Shown: in pieces, positions 8,506-17,474 of the stretch
Numbering within the stretch: position 1 is the stretch's first letter
Layout of the letters: every line of letters starts with the position of its first letter
Source: Rheinheimera maricola
Lineage (GTDB): Bacteria; Pseudomonadota; Gammaproteobacteria; Enterobacterales; Alteromonadaceae
DNA: 64,000 nt
Assembly: GCF_016918075.2 (NCBI RefSeq)
Contig: NZ_JAERPS020000002.1
Location: 186,001 to 250,000, forward strand
Direction: 5' to 3'
Position numbers and translations under genes: made by a program
The notes under the pieces: generated by a model
Database searches by the model: none
What the model saw: only the letters and a program-made list of their open reading frames with translations
Told to the model about the DNA's origin: nothing

Positions 8506-8946
8506 TCAGGGATTAAGGTTTGGTAGTAACGTAACTTTCTGCCCCAGCTGAACGCCGTTTTTAGCAAACCAGCCACGCGGCATTTCCAGCGCGGCAATCA
8601 CCGGCTTGGCTGACGGCACCGCTGTGGTATCGAAAGGCTCCAGGGTGATTAATTCGGCTATGCGCCAATCCGGGCCAATATAGGCTACATCCAGCGCCAT
8701 AGCAGTATTGGCCATCCACAGCGCTATGGCTCTGGGCTCGCGGTACAACAGCAACATACCCGGGTCTGCACTTTGCTGAAACATCAACCCCTGCGCCCGT
8801 TTTTCCGCTGTATCTGCCAACTGCACCTGAATACGTACCTCAGCCACCTGCAGCGGCACCAGGCTAAATACCTCTCGTGGTTCATCCGGCACAGCACAAG
8901 CCAATAGCGGCAATATCATTGTAAGCGCTGCCAAAAATCGTGTCAT
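8506..8946 (-). CDS. DUF192 family lipoprotein
   Basis: A 146-residue DUF192 protein. The family motif runs through the middle: VQLADTAEKRAQGLMF, then MLLLYREPRAIALWMANT and LDVAYIG, ending with ALEMPRGWFAKNGVQLG. The N terminus is a lipoprotein signal with a lipobox at LLAC (about residue 17), so the mature protein would be tethered in the periplasm. The biochemical function of DUF192 is unknown. It lies 17 bases downstream of ubiA on the same strand and is probably the last gene of the ubiC-ubiA transcript. Confidence 0.9.
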   Translation of the reverse strand: MTRFLAALTMILPLLACAVPDEPREVFSLVPLQVAEVRIQVQLADTAEKRAQGLMFQQSADPGMLLLYREPRAIALWMANTAMALDVAYIGPDWRIAELITLEPFDTTAVPSAKPVIAALEMPRGWFAKNGVQLGQKVTLLPNLNP

Positions 8947-8963
8947 GCGGCCTTATCCTTGTA

Positions 8964-9842
8964 TCAAAATTCGTTGATTAGATAGCTTAGGGCGATACCG
9001 GCAAACACCAGCATACCAACATAGTGATTGTGCAAAAACGCATTAAAACAACCCTGCCGGCTGGCGCGGGCAAGCCGGTACTGATAAATAAAACAGCCCG
9101 CCGCGCCTATCAGGCAGGCGTAGTAGATAACGTGCAGCTGCGCCAGATACCCCACCGCACCCAGCAGCAATAAGGTGCACAGCTGCAACAGTGCAATAAT
9201 TGGTAAGGCATAACGGCCAAATAAAATAGCCGTGGATTTAATGCCGACGTTAATATCATCCGGCCGGTCGACCAGCGCATAATAAGTGTCGTACGCCACT
9301 GTCCACAACAGGTTGGCCAGATACAACAACCACAACAGCGGCGGCAACTGCAACTGAGTGGCCATAAACGCCATTGGCATACCCCAGCTAAATGCCGCAC
9401 CCAACACCACTTGCGGTAAATGAGTGTAGCGCTTCATAAACGGATATACCGCGGCCAGCAGTACCGCCACCAACGATAACAACACCGTTTGCCAGTTTAA
9501 AAACACTAACAGGCTGGCTGACAACAATAGCAATAACAGAAATAACTGCAGCGCTTCATTGGGTGTTACCGCGCCGCTGGCTAGTGGCCGTTGTTTGGTG
9601 CGCTCTACCGCACCATCCCAATGCCGGTCAGCATAATCATTAATCACGCAGCCGGCGGCGCGCATTAGTACTACGCCAAGGCTAAAGACCAATAGTAACA
9701 AAAATGACGGTAGGCCCTCTGCCGCCAACCACAGTGCCCACCAGGTTGGCCAAAGCAGCAAATAAGTACCAATGGGCTTTTCCAAGCGCATCAGCTGTAA
9801 GTAATGCCGCCGGTTTTGCCAACTCAAAACCGCTCTTATCAT
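8964..9842 (-). CDS. ubiA: 4-hydroxybenzoate octaprenyltransferase
   Basis: UbiA attaches a polyprenyl tail to 4-hydroxybenzoate, the first membrane step of ubiquinone synthesis. The 292-residue protein has the usual length and about nine membrane helices. The two Asp-rich motifs that bind Mg-diphosphate are clear: NDYADRHWDG (about residues 68-77) and DRPDDINVG (about 191-199). The ATG overlaps the ubiC stop by four bases (ATGA), so ubiC and ubiA are translationally coupled. The product feeds the quinone pool used by the bd oxidase encoded further along. Confidence 0.97.
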   Translation of the reverse strand: MIRAVLSWQNRRHYLQLMRLEKPIGTYLLLWPTWWALWLAAEGLPSFLLLLVFSLGVVLMRAAGCVINDYADRHWDGAVERTKQRPLASGAVTPNEALQLFLLLLLLSASLLVFLNWQTVLLSLVAVLLAAVYPFMKRYTHLPQVVLGAAFSWGMPMAFMATQLQLPPLLWLLYLANLLWTVAYDTYYALVDRPDDINVGIKSTAILFGRYALPIIALLQLCTLLLLGAVGYLAQLHVIYYACLIGAAGCFIYQYRLARASRQGCFNAFLHNHYVGMLVFAGIALSYLINEF

Positions 9843-10375
9843 CGGGTTTTACCCAGCAACGCCACAGCAGGCAAAAACGCCTCCGCAACCAGTAAAGGCA
9901 AGCCGTTCAGCGTAAATACCGAGCGCCGGGCATAGCAACGCTCAGCTATTGATAACAGTGGTAAAGCGATATCCAGTTGAGTAGCTTCAATAATGCCGCG
10001 CTGTAAGCCCGGCTGCTGAAAAATATAATCGCCCAGCGGGCGCTCGCCTAAATCAGCCAGTGGCCGCAGCGCGGTTACAGTTTGCTGTGGCAACCAGCTT
10101 TGCGCATAAACGCAAGGCATGTCGTTGCACCATAAAATGACTTCGCGCAGCTGCGCCGCAGCGGTGTCAGGCAACAATTGTCGTAAAAAAGCCGGTAGTT
10201 CACTGCGCTGTTCGTTGAGCACCTGAACACGAAACTGCTGGCAATGGCGCTTAAACCGCGCTGTCAGCGACGCTGGCTCCAGTAACCAGGGCGCCAGCAA
10301 TGGCGGTAAGTTTAACTGGCGTGCATCTTGCCAAAGCGCATCCAGGGAAATAAGAGAAATAGTCACAGGGTTCAA
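9839..10375 (-). CDS. ubiC: chorismate lyase
   Basis: UbiC splits chorismate into 4-hydroxybenzoate and pyruvate, supplying UbiA. The 178-residue length fits. The C-terminal block YARRSVFTLNGLPLLVAEAF aligns with the end of E. coli UbiC, including the conserved catalytic Glu, and GERPLGDYIF fits the middle of the protein. The start is unclear: TTG at 10375 gives the longest product and GTG at 10366 is three codons later; neither has a good ribosome-binding site and there is no nearby ATG. It is the first gene of ubiC-ubiA-DUF192. Confidence 0.92.
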   Translation of the reverse strand: MNPVTISLISLDALWQDARQLNLPPLLAPWLLEPASLTARFKRHCQQFRVQVLNEQRSELPAFLRQLLPDTAAAQLREVILWCNDMPCVYAQSWLPQQTVTALRPLADLGERPLGDYIFQQPGLQRGIIEATQLDIALPLLSIAERCYARRSVFTLNGLPLLVAEAFLPAVALLGKTR

Positions 10376-10543
10376 ATCTGTTGCTGAAAATTTGCTGGCA
10401 TCATAGCAACTTCACGCTGATTTATCAGCCGCATTCAACACAGAAAAACGGCTTACGGCAATTGGCGTTAGCTGGTAAAATACCAGCCTTAACGCTAAGG
10501 TTAGTGTTATTGCTGGCCCTCTTACCAACTAAAAGTGATACTT

Positions 10544-10939
10544 ATGCTAATACGCTTGCTGATTTGCCTGTCGTTGTTAATCGCTCTGCCTACTACTGCA
10601 AAGCAAGAGCCAAAAGAAGTGGTGTATTACGGCTTCGATCCAGACATTGTTACAAACTATATTTCCGGCAACGGTCGAAGCCTGGGCTATATCCGGGTAA
10701 CGGTAGAACTGATGGTTGAAGATAAAGCCTACCTGCCGGCCATTGAGCACCATGAGCCGTTAATTTTGGACATCATTATCAGCATTTTTACCAAACAGCC
10801 GGAAGACAAAATAAAGTCGTTAACCGGACGCGAAGATATCCGGCTAACTATTTTAGAATCATTGCAGAAAGCGATGAAAAAAGAAGCTGGCGAAAGTATG
10901 ATTAAAGACATTTTATTCACTAAATATCTGTATCAATAA
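10544..10939 (+). CDS. FliL-like protein
   Basis: A 131-residue protein with an N-terminal signal or anchor helix (about residues 2-17) and a FliL-type periplasmic domain: NYISGNGRSLGYIRVTVEL, AIEHHEPLILDIIISIF, then a GREDIRLTILESL helix and the terminal strand [12 protein letters not shown]. True FliL anchors at the flagellar stator. Here there are no flagellar genes nearby, so it is an orphan paralogue or a remote member of a dispersed set. The ATG at 10544 is preferred over GTG three codons upstream. Its 3' end overlaps the convergent glpG gene by 20 bases. Confidence 0.8.
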   Translation: MLIRLLICLSLLIALPTTAKQEPKEVVYYGFDPDIVTNYISGNGRSLGYIRVTVELMVEDKAYLPAIEHHEPLILDIIISIFTKQPEDKIKSLTGREDIRLTILESLQKAMKKEAGESMIKDILFTKYLYQ

Positions 10940-11780
10940 CCTCTTCTTCAGCTTTATTACGTCCCGCCTGGTGACGCAACAACCAGGCCCAAACCATTCC
11001 GGTTACCAAGCCACCCAAATGCGCCCAGTTAGCCATGCTAACCCAAAGTACGTCGAAAAAACCTAGCAGCAACCACAACAACATAAACCCAATAAGGCCA
11101 GGGCTAATGAACAATCCTTGCGCCGGGTTAATACGACCAGCAATCCAGAAATAACCAAACAAACCGTACACCACACCAGATAAACCACCGAAATGCGGGC
11201 TGACCATAAAATACTGTGCCGCATTTGACAGCAGTGCTATTGATAGCGAGACATTTAACAACAATCCAGCACCCAAGCGTTGCTCAAACTGGCGGCCGAG
11301 ATAAAACCACCATGCCAAATTAAATACCAGGTGTGTGAGTGAAAAGTGCAACAACATCGGTGTAAACCAACGCCATAGCTGCCCCGGCTCAGTCAGTTGC
11401 AACCAGCGGCTACTGCTATGCCAATCTATTTGTTGCCAACAATAGACCAGCAAACACAACAGTAATACGGCCAGCGTTAACGGTGCTTGTAGCCATGCCG
11501 CACGCCAGTCAATAGCCGGTAAAGCATCAGCCTGTGATTGCTGCATATCGGGCTTACTGTGTTGCCAGGCGGCAGCCTGATAACGAGCGTGAGAGGGTTG
11601 GCGCAGAAAACGGCTGAACTCTTGTTCAATCTGCGGCAACTGGGCGCTAGCAGCAAATAATTCTGCATGGTTAGCATCGCTCAACACCGCCTGCACATCC
11701 AAGCCCTGCGTAGCGCAGTAGCTGGCAAACAATTGCGCGGCGCTGGCTGAATTAAGCTCAGCAAATTTATGCACTGGCAT
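10920..11780 (-). CDS. glpG: rhomboid family intramembrane serine protease
   Basis: A GlpG-type rhomboid, about 286 residues: a soluble N-terminal domain (1-90) and six membrane helices. The catalytic Ser is in [13 protein letters not shown] (about residue 200) and the catalytic His in [12 protein letters not shown] (about 250). The WR motif of loop 1 appears as [17 protein letters not shown], with HxxxN-type residues following (HLVFN). It overlaps the upstream glpE gene by 14 bases; the same glpE-glpG pairing is found in enterobacteria. The ATG at 11780 is used; a GTG sits one codon earlier. Confidence 0.95.
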   Translation of the reverse strand: MPVHKFAELNSASAAQLFASYCATQGLDVQAVLSDANHAELFAASAQLPQIEQEFSRFLRQPSHARYQAAAWQHSKPDMQQSQADALPAIDWRAAWLQAPLTLAVLLLCLLVYCWQQIDWHSSSRWLQLTEPGQLWRWFTPMLLHFSLTHLVFNLAWWFYLGRQFEQRLGAGLLLNVSLSIALLSNAAQYFMVSPHFGGLSGVVYGLFGYFWIAGRINPAQGLFISPGLIGFMLLWLLLGFFDVLWVSMANWAHLGGLVTGMVWAWLLRHQAGRNKAEEEVIDTDI

Positions 11781-12093
11781 CACTCACAAAAGGCAGTTGC
11801 TGACGCCAGCTTTCAAAGCCGCCGTCCATGCTATACACCTGTTCAAAACCTTGCTGCGCCAGATATTGCGCGGCTCCCTGGCTGGAGTTACCGTGATAAC
11901 ACACCACCACGACTGGCTGATCAAATTCAAATTGCTGCATAAATCCGACTAAGCTGCCATTGGTCAAATGATAAGCGCCATCGATATGACCAGCAGCGAA
12001 GCTCTGTTCATCACGAATATCAGCAATAACTACTTTTCCGTCAGCGTACAATTGCGCGGTCTGTGCGCAAGAAATATGTTTAAAATCGCTCAT
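11767..12093 (-). CDS. glpE: thiosulfate sulfurtransferase (rhodanese)
   Basis: A single-domain rhodanese of 108 residues, the usual GlpE length. The active-site loop is CYHGNSSQ (Cys about residue 65), which accepts sulfane sulfur from thiosulfate and passes it to cyanide or thioredoxin. The N-terminal [19 protein letters not shown] motif is standard. GAGG lies 7 bases ahead of the ATG. It is the first gene of the glpE-glpG pair. Confidence 0.95.
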   Translation of the reverse strand: MSDFKHISCAQTAQLYADGKVVIADIRDEQSFAAGHIDGAYHLTNGSLVGFMQQFEFDQPVVVVCYHGNSSQGAAQYLAQQGFEQVYSMDGGFESWRQQLPFVSDASA

Positions 12094-12219
12094 GCTTACC
12101 TCATAAAGTTAGCTCGGTATGATAACCCAGCCGCGCTTATTTAGCAGCTCCTGAGGTTTTTGTGCTTACATGCTAACTTTAGTACTAGATTAACAAGATA
12201 AGGCTGGACAGCGATTAAA

Positions 12220-12235
12220 CTATTGTTAACAATAG
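12220..12235. promoter_or_regulatory. perfect 16-bp palindrome upstream of lemA
   Basis: CTATTGTTAACAATAG is a perfect palindrome ending 31 bases before the LemA start codon. Its size and position suit a dimeric repressor operator, but no regulator can be named. It also lies between divergent glpE and lemA. Confidence 0.45.
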
Positions 12236-12266
12236 CAACTAAATGTATCGCTCTTCCGGAGTTGCT

Positions 12267-12857
12267 ATGACTAGCCTGATTATTCTTGCCATCCTCGTTG
12301 TAATTGTGTTCTGGGTTATCAGCATTTTTAATCAGTTGGTAAAGCTGAAAAACCGTTTCCAAAACGCGTTTGCGCAAATTGAAGTACAGTTAAAACGCCG
12401 CTATGACTTAATCCCTAATCTGGTCGAAACCGCTAAAGCTTACATGGCGCATGAGCGCGACACCTTAGAAGCCGTGATTAACGCCCGCAATGCCGCTCTC
12501 GCTGGTTTAAAAGTTGCGGCTAACAATCCTGGAGATGCCGGTGCCATTAACCAGTTGGCTAGCGCAGAAGGTGCATTACAGGGTGCCATGAGCAGGCTTA
12601 ATGTAGTAATGGAGGCTTACCCGGATTTAAAAGCCAATCAAAACATGATGCAATTGTCAGAAGAGCTGACCAGCACCGAGAATCGTGTTGCCTTTGCCCG
12701 ACAAGCTTTTAATGATGCCGTTACCGATTACAATAGCTATAAACAGAGCTTCCCACCGGTTATTTTTGCCGCCAGCTTTGGCCATGCTACTGACGCCAAA
12801 TTACTTGAATTTGCCGACAGCGCTGCCATTCAGGCGGCACCTAAAGTTAGCTTTTAA
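12267..12857 (+). CDS. LemA family protein
   Basis: A 196-residue LemA protein: one N-terminal membrane helix (about residues 3-22), then the family signature FNQLVKLKNRFQNAFAQIEV and QLKRRYDLIPNLVE, a long helical bundle, and TENRVAFARQAFNDAV followed by YN near the end. The ATG at 12267 has GGAG 5 bases upstream; an earlier ATG at 12243 has none. The function of LemA is not settled. It is commonly encoded next to an M48 membrane peptidase, as here, where the two genes are 21 bases apart. Confidence 0.93.
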   Translation: MTSLIILAILVVIVFWVISIFNQLVKLKNRFQNAFAQIEVQLKRRYDLIPNLVETAKAYMAHERDTLEAVINARNAALAGLKVAANNPGDAGAINQLASAEGALQGAMSRLNVVMEAYPDLKANQNMMQLSEELTSTENRVAFARQAFNDAVTDYNSYKQSFPPVIFAASFGHATDAKLLEFADSAAIQAAPKVSF

Positions 12858-12878
12858 CCCTCTGACTTACACTGCGCT

Positions 12879-14735
12879 ATGAGCAGTAACTTTTTTGCCC
12901 AGCAGGATTTAGCCCGGCGCAATACCCGCATTTTGGTGACACTGTTTACCCTTGCGGTACTGTTGTTGCTGCTACTTACCAATATTGTTGCCGTTATCAG
13001 CCTTGGTTTTGTTGACCCGGCAGTACTTAACGGATCCTGGCAATGGCAAAGCCTGCCTTGGAACCTGGTAGCCCTGGTAAGTGTAATTGTTATTGCCGCT
13101 GTCGGTTTGGCGGTGCTGTTTAAATGGCAGCAGTTAAAGGCCGGCGGAAAGGTAGTGGCCGAATCGCTTGGAGGGCAACGCTTAACGGCAGATAGCGATG
13201 ACCCACTGCAACGCCGACTGTTAAATGTAGTAGAAGAGATGGCATTGGCCGCCAATACTCCAGTCCCACCGGTATATTTATTGCCCGAGCCCAGCATCAA
13301 CGCTTTTGCCGCCGGTTACAGCCCGGCCGATGCCGTAATTGGCGTAACACAGGGCTGCCTGGAACAATTAAATCGTGATGAGTTGCAAGGCGTCGTCGCG
13401 CATGAATTCAGTCACATTTTAAACGGCGATATGCGAATGAATATTCGTTTAATCGCTATCTTAAATGGCATTTTGTTTCTTGGTCATATCGGTTACTACA
13501 TGTTACGCGGCAGCAGCCGCAGCAGCACTGTTCGTCTAGGCACCAGCCGCTCGTCAAGCAGCAAAAAAGACGGTGGTGGTATTCTGCTGCTGGCGCTTGG
13601 CCTGGTGGTAATTGGTTACGTCGGCTCGTTTTTTGGTAATCTGATCAAAGCCGCCGTTAGCCGCCAACGCGAATTTTTAGCCGATGCCAGCGCAGTGCAG
13701 TTTACCCGTAATCCACGCGGTATAGCCGGCGCTCTGAAAGTCATTGGCAGCCACAACAGCCGTAGCAAAATTGCCAACCCCAACGCCGATGAAAACAGCC
13801 ACCTGTTCTTTGGTGAAGCGATAAGCCGCTGGGCATCAATTTTTGCCACTCACCCGCCGCTTTCCAACCGGATTAAACGCTTAGAACCGCAGTGGAACGG
13901 TAAATTCCCCACCCCACGCAGTACACAAACAACCAGCGGTGAAGAACATACTTCAACTACAAGCCAGGCAAAACCGACTCAGGCTGAGCGTTTGCAACAG
14001 GCACTACCACTAATTTTACTGCACAGTAGCCGCCAGACAGAACCCGCACAAGCCTTGGTTTGCTGCCTATTGTTACAACAGGATGATAGCTGCCGGGCGC
14101 AACAACTGCGGCTGATTAAAGAGTTAGGCTCAGTAGCATTGCTGCAACAGGTAGACCAACTGTGTGACAGCGTTGCCACGTTAAACGCCCTGCAGCAGGT
14201 GCAACTATTGCAACGTGTAATGCCCGCGCTTAAAGCCTTGACTGAGGGCCGCTTTAAACAATTTGAGCAACTGCTACATGCCTTATTCAATAGCATAGCG
14301 TCACCCGGGATAAGCCCCTGGCTGGTGAGTCAGTTTGTTGAACATAGCTTAGCCGCGCAGTTCGACCCGACCCAAATTAGTAAAAAGTATTCCGCTAAAA
14401 CGCTGTCGCAACTCGGCCCGGCGGTTAGCCAGCTCTTGGCATTAGTCAGCAGTGCGGCGGGCGACGAGCAGCAACAGCAACAAGCCTGGCAGGCAGCCAT
14501 TAGCACTCTGGCTTTCAACCTGAATAGCACCCGGCCTGAGGTGGCATTGCAGCTGCTTACGCAGCAACTACCACTGTTGCTGGCACTGGCTCCACTGCAA
14601 AAGCAGCAACTTTGGCAAGCGATTGAACGCTGCGTGCAAGCCGATAAGCTGCTGCAAAATAATGAGCAGGCCTTGCTACTGGCATTAGCCCTGCTGCTGG
14701 AAATACCCTATCAAAGCAACGCCGCCAATAGCTAA
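12879..14735 (+). CDS. M48 family membrane metallopeptidase with a large C-terminal extension
   Basis: A 618-residue HtpX-like zinc protease. Two membrane helices (about 19-42 and 57-80) precede the zinc site VVAHEFSHILNGDM (HExxH about residue 175). A third hydrophobic segment follows (about 235-258), then the third ligand region REFLADASAVQFTRNP. HtpX itself is about 290 residues. Here an additional Gln/Leu-rich helical region of some 250 residues (about 360-618) follows, which I do not recognise; it looks like an alpha-solenoid. LemA-M48 pairs of this kind are known, but substrate and role are not. Confidence 0.9.
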   Translation: MSSNFFAQQDLARRNTRILVTLFTLAVLLLLLLTNIVAVISLGFVDPAVLNGSWQWQSLPWNLVALVSVIVIAAVGLAVLFKWQQLKAGGKVVAESLGGQRLTADSDDPLQRRLLNVVEEMALAANTPVPPVYLLPEPSINAFAAGYSPADAVIGVTQGCLEQLNRDELQGVVAHEFSHILNGDMRMNIRLIAILNGILFLGHIGYYMLRGSSRSSTVRLGTSRSSSSKKDGGGILLLALGLVVIGYVGSFFGNLIKAAVSRQREFLADASAVQFTRNPRGIAGALKVIGSHNSRSKIANPNADENSHLFFGEAISRWASIFATHPPLSNRIKRLEPQWNGKFPTPRSTQTTSGEEHTSTTSQAKPTQAERLQQALPLILLHSSRQTEPAQALVCCLLLQQDDSCRAQQLRLIKELGSVALLQQVDQLCDSVATLNALQQVQLLQRVMPALKALTEGRFKQFEQLLHALFNSIASPGISPWLVSQFVEHSLAAQFDPTQISKKYSAKTLSQLGPAVSQLLALVSSAAGDEQQQQQAWQAAISTLAFNLNSTRPEVALQLLTQQLPLLLALAPLQKQQLWQAIERCVQADKLLQNNEQALLLALALLLEIPYQSNAANS

Positions 14736-14827
14736 AACCACAATACCGGCTTTAACTGCAGTTCACTCTTTAGTATCGGCGTAAATTCAGCTAGAATTAG
14801 CGCCCATTTTTTCAGCAGGAAAACGTC

Positions 14828-15292
14828 ATGACTGATAATCACTTGTATCTGATCTACGATACGTCATTTGACGAGATGGATGCTGAGGGTAGCCCAGGGT
14901 TTGGTTATGTATTGCTGTTTACCAGCGAAGATGCTGAGCAATATGAAGCGGGTGAGAACCCCAGCCGACCGGCTGTATCTATGTTATTTACCGACCACGC
15001 AGATGGTGCAATCAGCGGCGATTTACTGGGCTGGGCTCATCTGGATGCAGAGATTTTCCAGCAGTTTCCGCTGGGGCACTTTTTATTATTGATGGAACAA
15101 GCCGCCCAGGTAGCGATTAACGCCTACCGCCAGGTTGGACAAGTGCCAGACCGGCTGGTGGCACAGCATTTGGATGATGAAGAATTACTACAATTTGATG
15201 TTCAGTTTAACGATTTACAGTTGAACGAGCAGCAAAGCGAACACGAACTGGCGCAGCAGCTGATGTCTGGCCGCCCCTACCTCGATTCGTAA
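14828..15292 (+). CDS. acidic protein of unknown function
   Basis: A 154-residue, strongly acidic, soluble protein without signal peptide or membrane helix. AGGAAAAC lies just before its ATG. No family was recognised; the sequence has no Cys pairs or catalytic-looking motifs. It stands as a single gene between the M48 peptidase and the HDOD gene, with a possible -10 (TAGAAT) about 40 bases upstream. The coding call rests on the good ribosome-binding site and the clean, GC-typical reading frame. Confidence 0.65.
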   Translation: MTDNHLYLIYDTSFDEMDAEGSPGFGYVLLFTSEDAEQYEAGENPSRPAVSMLFTDHADGAISGDLLGWAHLDAEIFQQFPLGHFLLLMEQAAQVAINAYRQVGQVPDRLVAQHLDDEELLQFDVQFNDLQLNEQQSEHELAQQLMSGRPYLDS

Positions 15293-15382
15293 CCGTTATA
15301 GCTACATAAAACAGTTTTGCTTTTCATCTGCGCCGCTTTTACTATTAGGCGTTAACCAGCAGTTTACCCCGGAGAAAGCCAT

Positions 15383-16255
15383 ATGGCGCAGGCCATTGAT
15401 ATGTTAGCAATTGAACAGGCACTAAATGGCTTTACCATACCGCCACAGCCGGAAATTTTGCAGCATATTCAGCAGCAACTTGACTTACCTGAGCCTAATG
15501 TCAAACGCATAGCCGCCTTGATCAATCTGGACATAGGTATTGCTGGCTTTACCTTAAAGGTGGTGAACTCAGCCTTTTTTGGCCTACGGCAGAAAATTAC
15601 CTCGGTGGAACATGCCTGTAAATTTTTGGGCGTCAATCGGGTGCTGAAACTGGTGCGCAGTGTGCTACTGCGCTTTACCCTGGCAGAAGGCCAGAATGAC
15701 AAATTCAGTTTAAAACTGTGGGCCAGTGCGCTACAAAGCGCCAATATCGCCATGACACTGGCGAAACACTTTAATTTAGCGCAAGACATGCAAGACGACT
15801 GCTACAGTCTGGGCCTGTTTCATAACGCCGGCATCGCGCTTATTCATCAGCAGACGGCGCAGTACGAGCACGTTATGCAGCAAGGCCTATTGGCACAGCG
15901 CCCTTACAGTGAAATAGAGGAGCAACACTTTGCCACCTGCCATGAAGTATTGGGCTATTTAATCGCAGAGTCTTGGGGCTTAACACCCGTGCTGTGTAAT
16001 GTGATTGCTTATCACCACAGCCCGGCGCTGATGCTGGGATCGGACAGTGAAACAGAAAAACAGCTGTTTGCGCTGTTAAAACTGGCAGAGCATTTTAGTG
16101 GCGAATGTCGCCAGCTGTTCAACATTAGCCTGGACCCAGAGTGGGAGCAGCACAGTGGCGCCATATTAGATGTATTGGAAATAGAAGCACTGCAATTACC
16201 AGAGCTAGCAGAACTGCTGCATCGGGCACAGATCACCACCATTTACTCTGTCTGA
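15383..16255 (+). CDS. HDOD domain-containing protein
   Basis: A 290-residue protein that is almost entirely an HDOD domain, a catalytically reduced relative of HD phosphohydrolases found in signalling proteins. Visible family features are [10 protein letters not shown] near the N terminus, [20 protein letters not shown] (the HDOD core), [19 protein letters not shown] and [10 protein letters not shown]. There is no attached GGDEF, EAL or receiver domain. GGAGAAAG precedes the ATG. It is the first of three co-oriented genes with DUF2256 and dusC. Its partner or signal is unknown. Confidence 0.9.
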   Translation: MAQAIDMLAIEQALNGFTIPPQPEILQHIQQQLDLPEPNVKRIAALINLDIGIAGFTLKVVNSAFFGLRQKITSVEHACKFLGVNRVLKLVRSVLLRFTLAEGQNDKFSLKLWASALQSANIAMTLAKHFNLAQDMQDDCYSLGLFHNAGIALIHQQTAQYEHVMQQGLLAQRPYSEIEEQHFATCHEVLGYLIAESWGLTPVLCNVIAYHHSPALMLGSDSETEKQLFALLKLAEHFSGECRQLFNISLDPEWEQHSGAILDVLEIEALQLPELAELLHRAQITTIYSV

Positions 16256-16257
16256 AA

Positions 16258-16401
16258 ATGCCACACAAAAAACTGCAATTGCCAGAGAAACGCTGCCCGG
16301 TATGTGGGCTAATGTTTACCTGGCGCAAAAAATGGCAATTAAACTGGCACAGCGTTATTTACTGCTCTGAACGCTGCCGCCGCAGCAAAAGCGCTGAGTA
16401 G
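16258..16401 (+). CDS. DUF2256 zinc-ribbon-like small protein
   Basis: A 47-residue protein matching DUF2256: [18 protein letters not shown] followed by [10 protein letters not shown], with four cysteines positioned to bind one zinc. It starts two bases after the HDOD stop. In other bacteria DUF2256 is often close to cryptochrome/photolyase and TIGR03643 genes; here the TIGR03643 gene lies 40 kb away and no photolyase is in view. Function unknown. Confidence 0.9.
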   Translation: MPHKKLQLPEKRCPVCGLMFTWRKKWQLNWHSVIYCSERCRRSKSAE

Positions 16402-16411
16402 ACCAAACATC

Positions 16412-17371
16412 ATGAAGATTATTCTGGCACCGATGGAAGGTGTGGTCGATGCGCTGATGCGCGATATGTTAACCCGTATTGGCGGTTACGATTTATGCAT
16501 TACCGAATTTATCCGCGTGGTCGACCAAAAGCTGCCAGAGCGTGTGTTTACCCGCTTTTGTCCTGAATTATTAACCGGTGGCAAAACCTATGCCGGCACC
16601 CCGGTGCGGATACAGCTGTTGGGGCAAGACCCACACTGGCTGGCAGAAAACGCCGTGCGCGCGGTTGAATTGGGCTCACCGGGTGTGGATTTAAACTTTG
16701 GCTGCCCGGCAAAAACGGTCAATAAAAGCCGCGGCGGTGCTGTGCTGCTTAAAGAAACCAACCAGTTATACCAGATTGTCAAAGCCGTGCGTGATGCAGT
16801 ACCGCCGCAGTATCCGGTAAGTGCTAAAATCCGCCTCGGCTATGACGACACCTCACTGACACTGGACAATGCCGCTGCCATAGCCGCTGCCGGCGCCAGC
16901 ATGCTTACCGTACATGCCCGCACCAAAAGCGATGGTTACCGCCCGCCAGCCTATTGGCCCTGGATCGCGAAAATCAAGCAGCAGGTGGCAATACCCCTGG
17001 TCGCCAATGGTGAGATTTGGAACGCCACTGACGCCAGGTTGTGCCAGCAGCAGTCTGACTGCAACGATATTATGCTTGGCCGCGGTGCATTGGCGCTGCC
17101 TAACCTGGCGCAAAGCATTCGCCGTGATGAACCGGCAATGCCTTGGGCACAAGTGCTGCAGTTGTTAATGCACTACTCTGAATTTGAAATGTGCGGCGAT
17201 AAAAGCCAGTACTACTGCAACCGCATTAAACAGTGGTTTAGTTATTTAAAACTGCAATACCCACAGGCTGCTGCATTATTTAGCCAACTTAGAGTGCTGA
17301 GAAAAAGCAGCGAGATCCTGGCTGCCCTGCAGCAGGCGCTGCACCTTGCTGCAGACGATACAACAGGTTAG
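16412..17371 (+). CDS. dusC: tRNA dihydrouridine(16) synthase
   Basis: A 319-residue FMN-dependent Dus enzyme that reduces uridine 16 in the D-loop of tRNA. The TIM-barrel start MKIILAPMEGVVDALMRDML and the catalytic Cys motif DLNFGCPAKTVNKSRGGA (Cys about residue 98) are clear. The KIRLGYDD and MLTVHART segments bind FMN. The DusC assignment, over DusA or DusB, rests on length and on the LCITEFIRVVDQKLPERVF region. It follows the DUF2256 gene by 10 bases. Confidence 0.93.
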   Translation: MKIILAPMEGVVDALMRDMLTRIGGYDLCITEFIRVVDQKLPERVFTRFCPELLTGGKTYAGTPVRIQLLGQDPHWLAENAVRAVELGSPGVDLNFGCPAKTVNKSRGGAVLLKETNQLYQIVKAVRDAVPPQYPVSAKIRLGYDDTSLTLDNAAAIAAAGASMLTVHARTKSDGYRPPAYWPWIAKIKQQVAIPLVANGEIWNATDARLCQQQSDCNDIMLGRGALALPNLAQSIRRDEPAMPWAQVLQLLMHYSEFEMCGDKSQYYCNRIKQWFSYLKLQYPQAAALFSQLRVLRKSSEILAALQQALHLAADDTTG

Positions 17372-17474
17372 ACCAGTATAAATTGGCGAAATGTTAGCCA
17401 TCATTCGCAGCAATCCAAAAAGCCGCTAAATAAAGACTATACTCCTCAAACAGTTAGTTTAAGGAGAACACGTT

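Noticed and set aside
10381..10719. 112-codon frame overlapping the start of the FliL-like gene
   Set aside because: The overlapping frame has a recognisable FliL domain and signal helix; this one has no coherent pattern and an arginine-rich out-of-frame tail.
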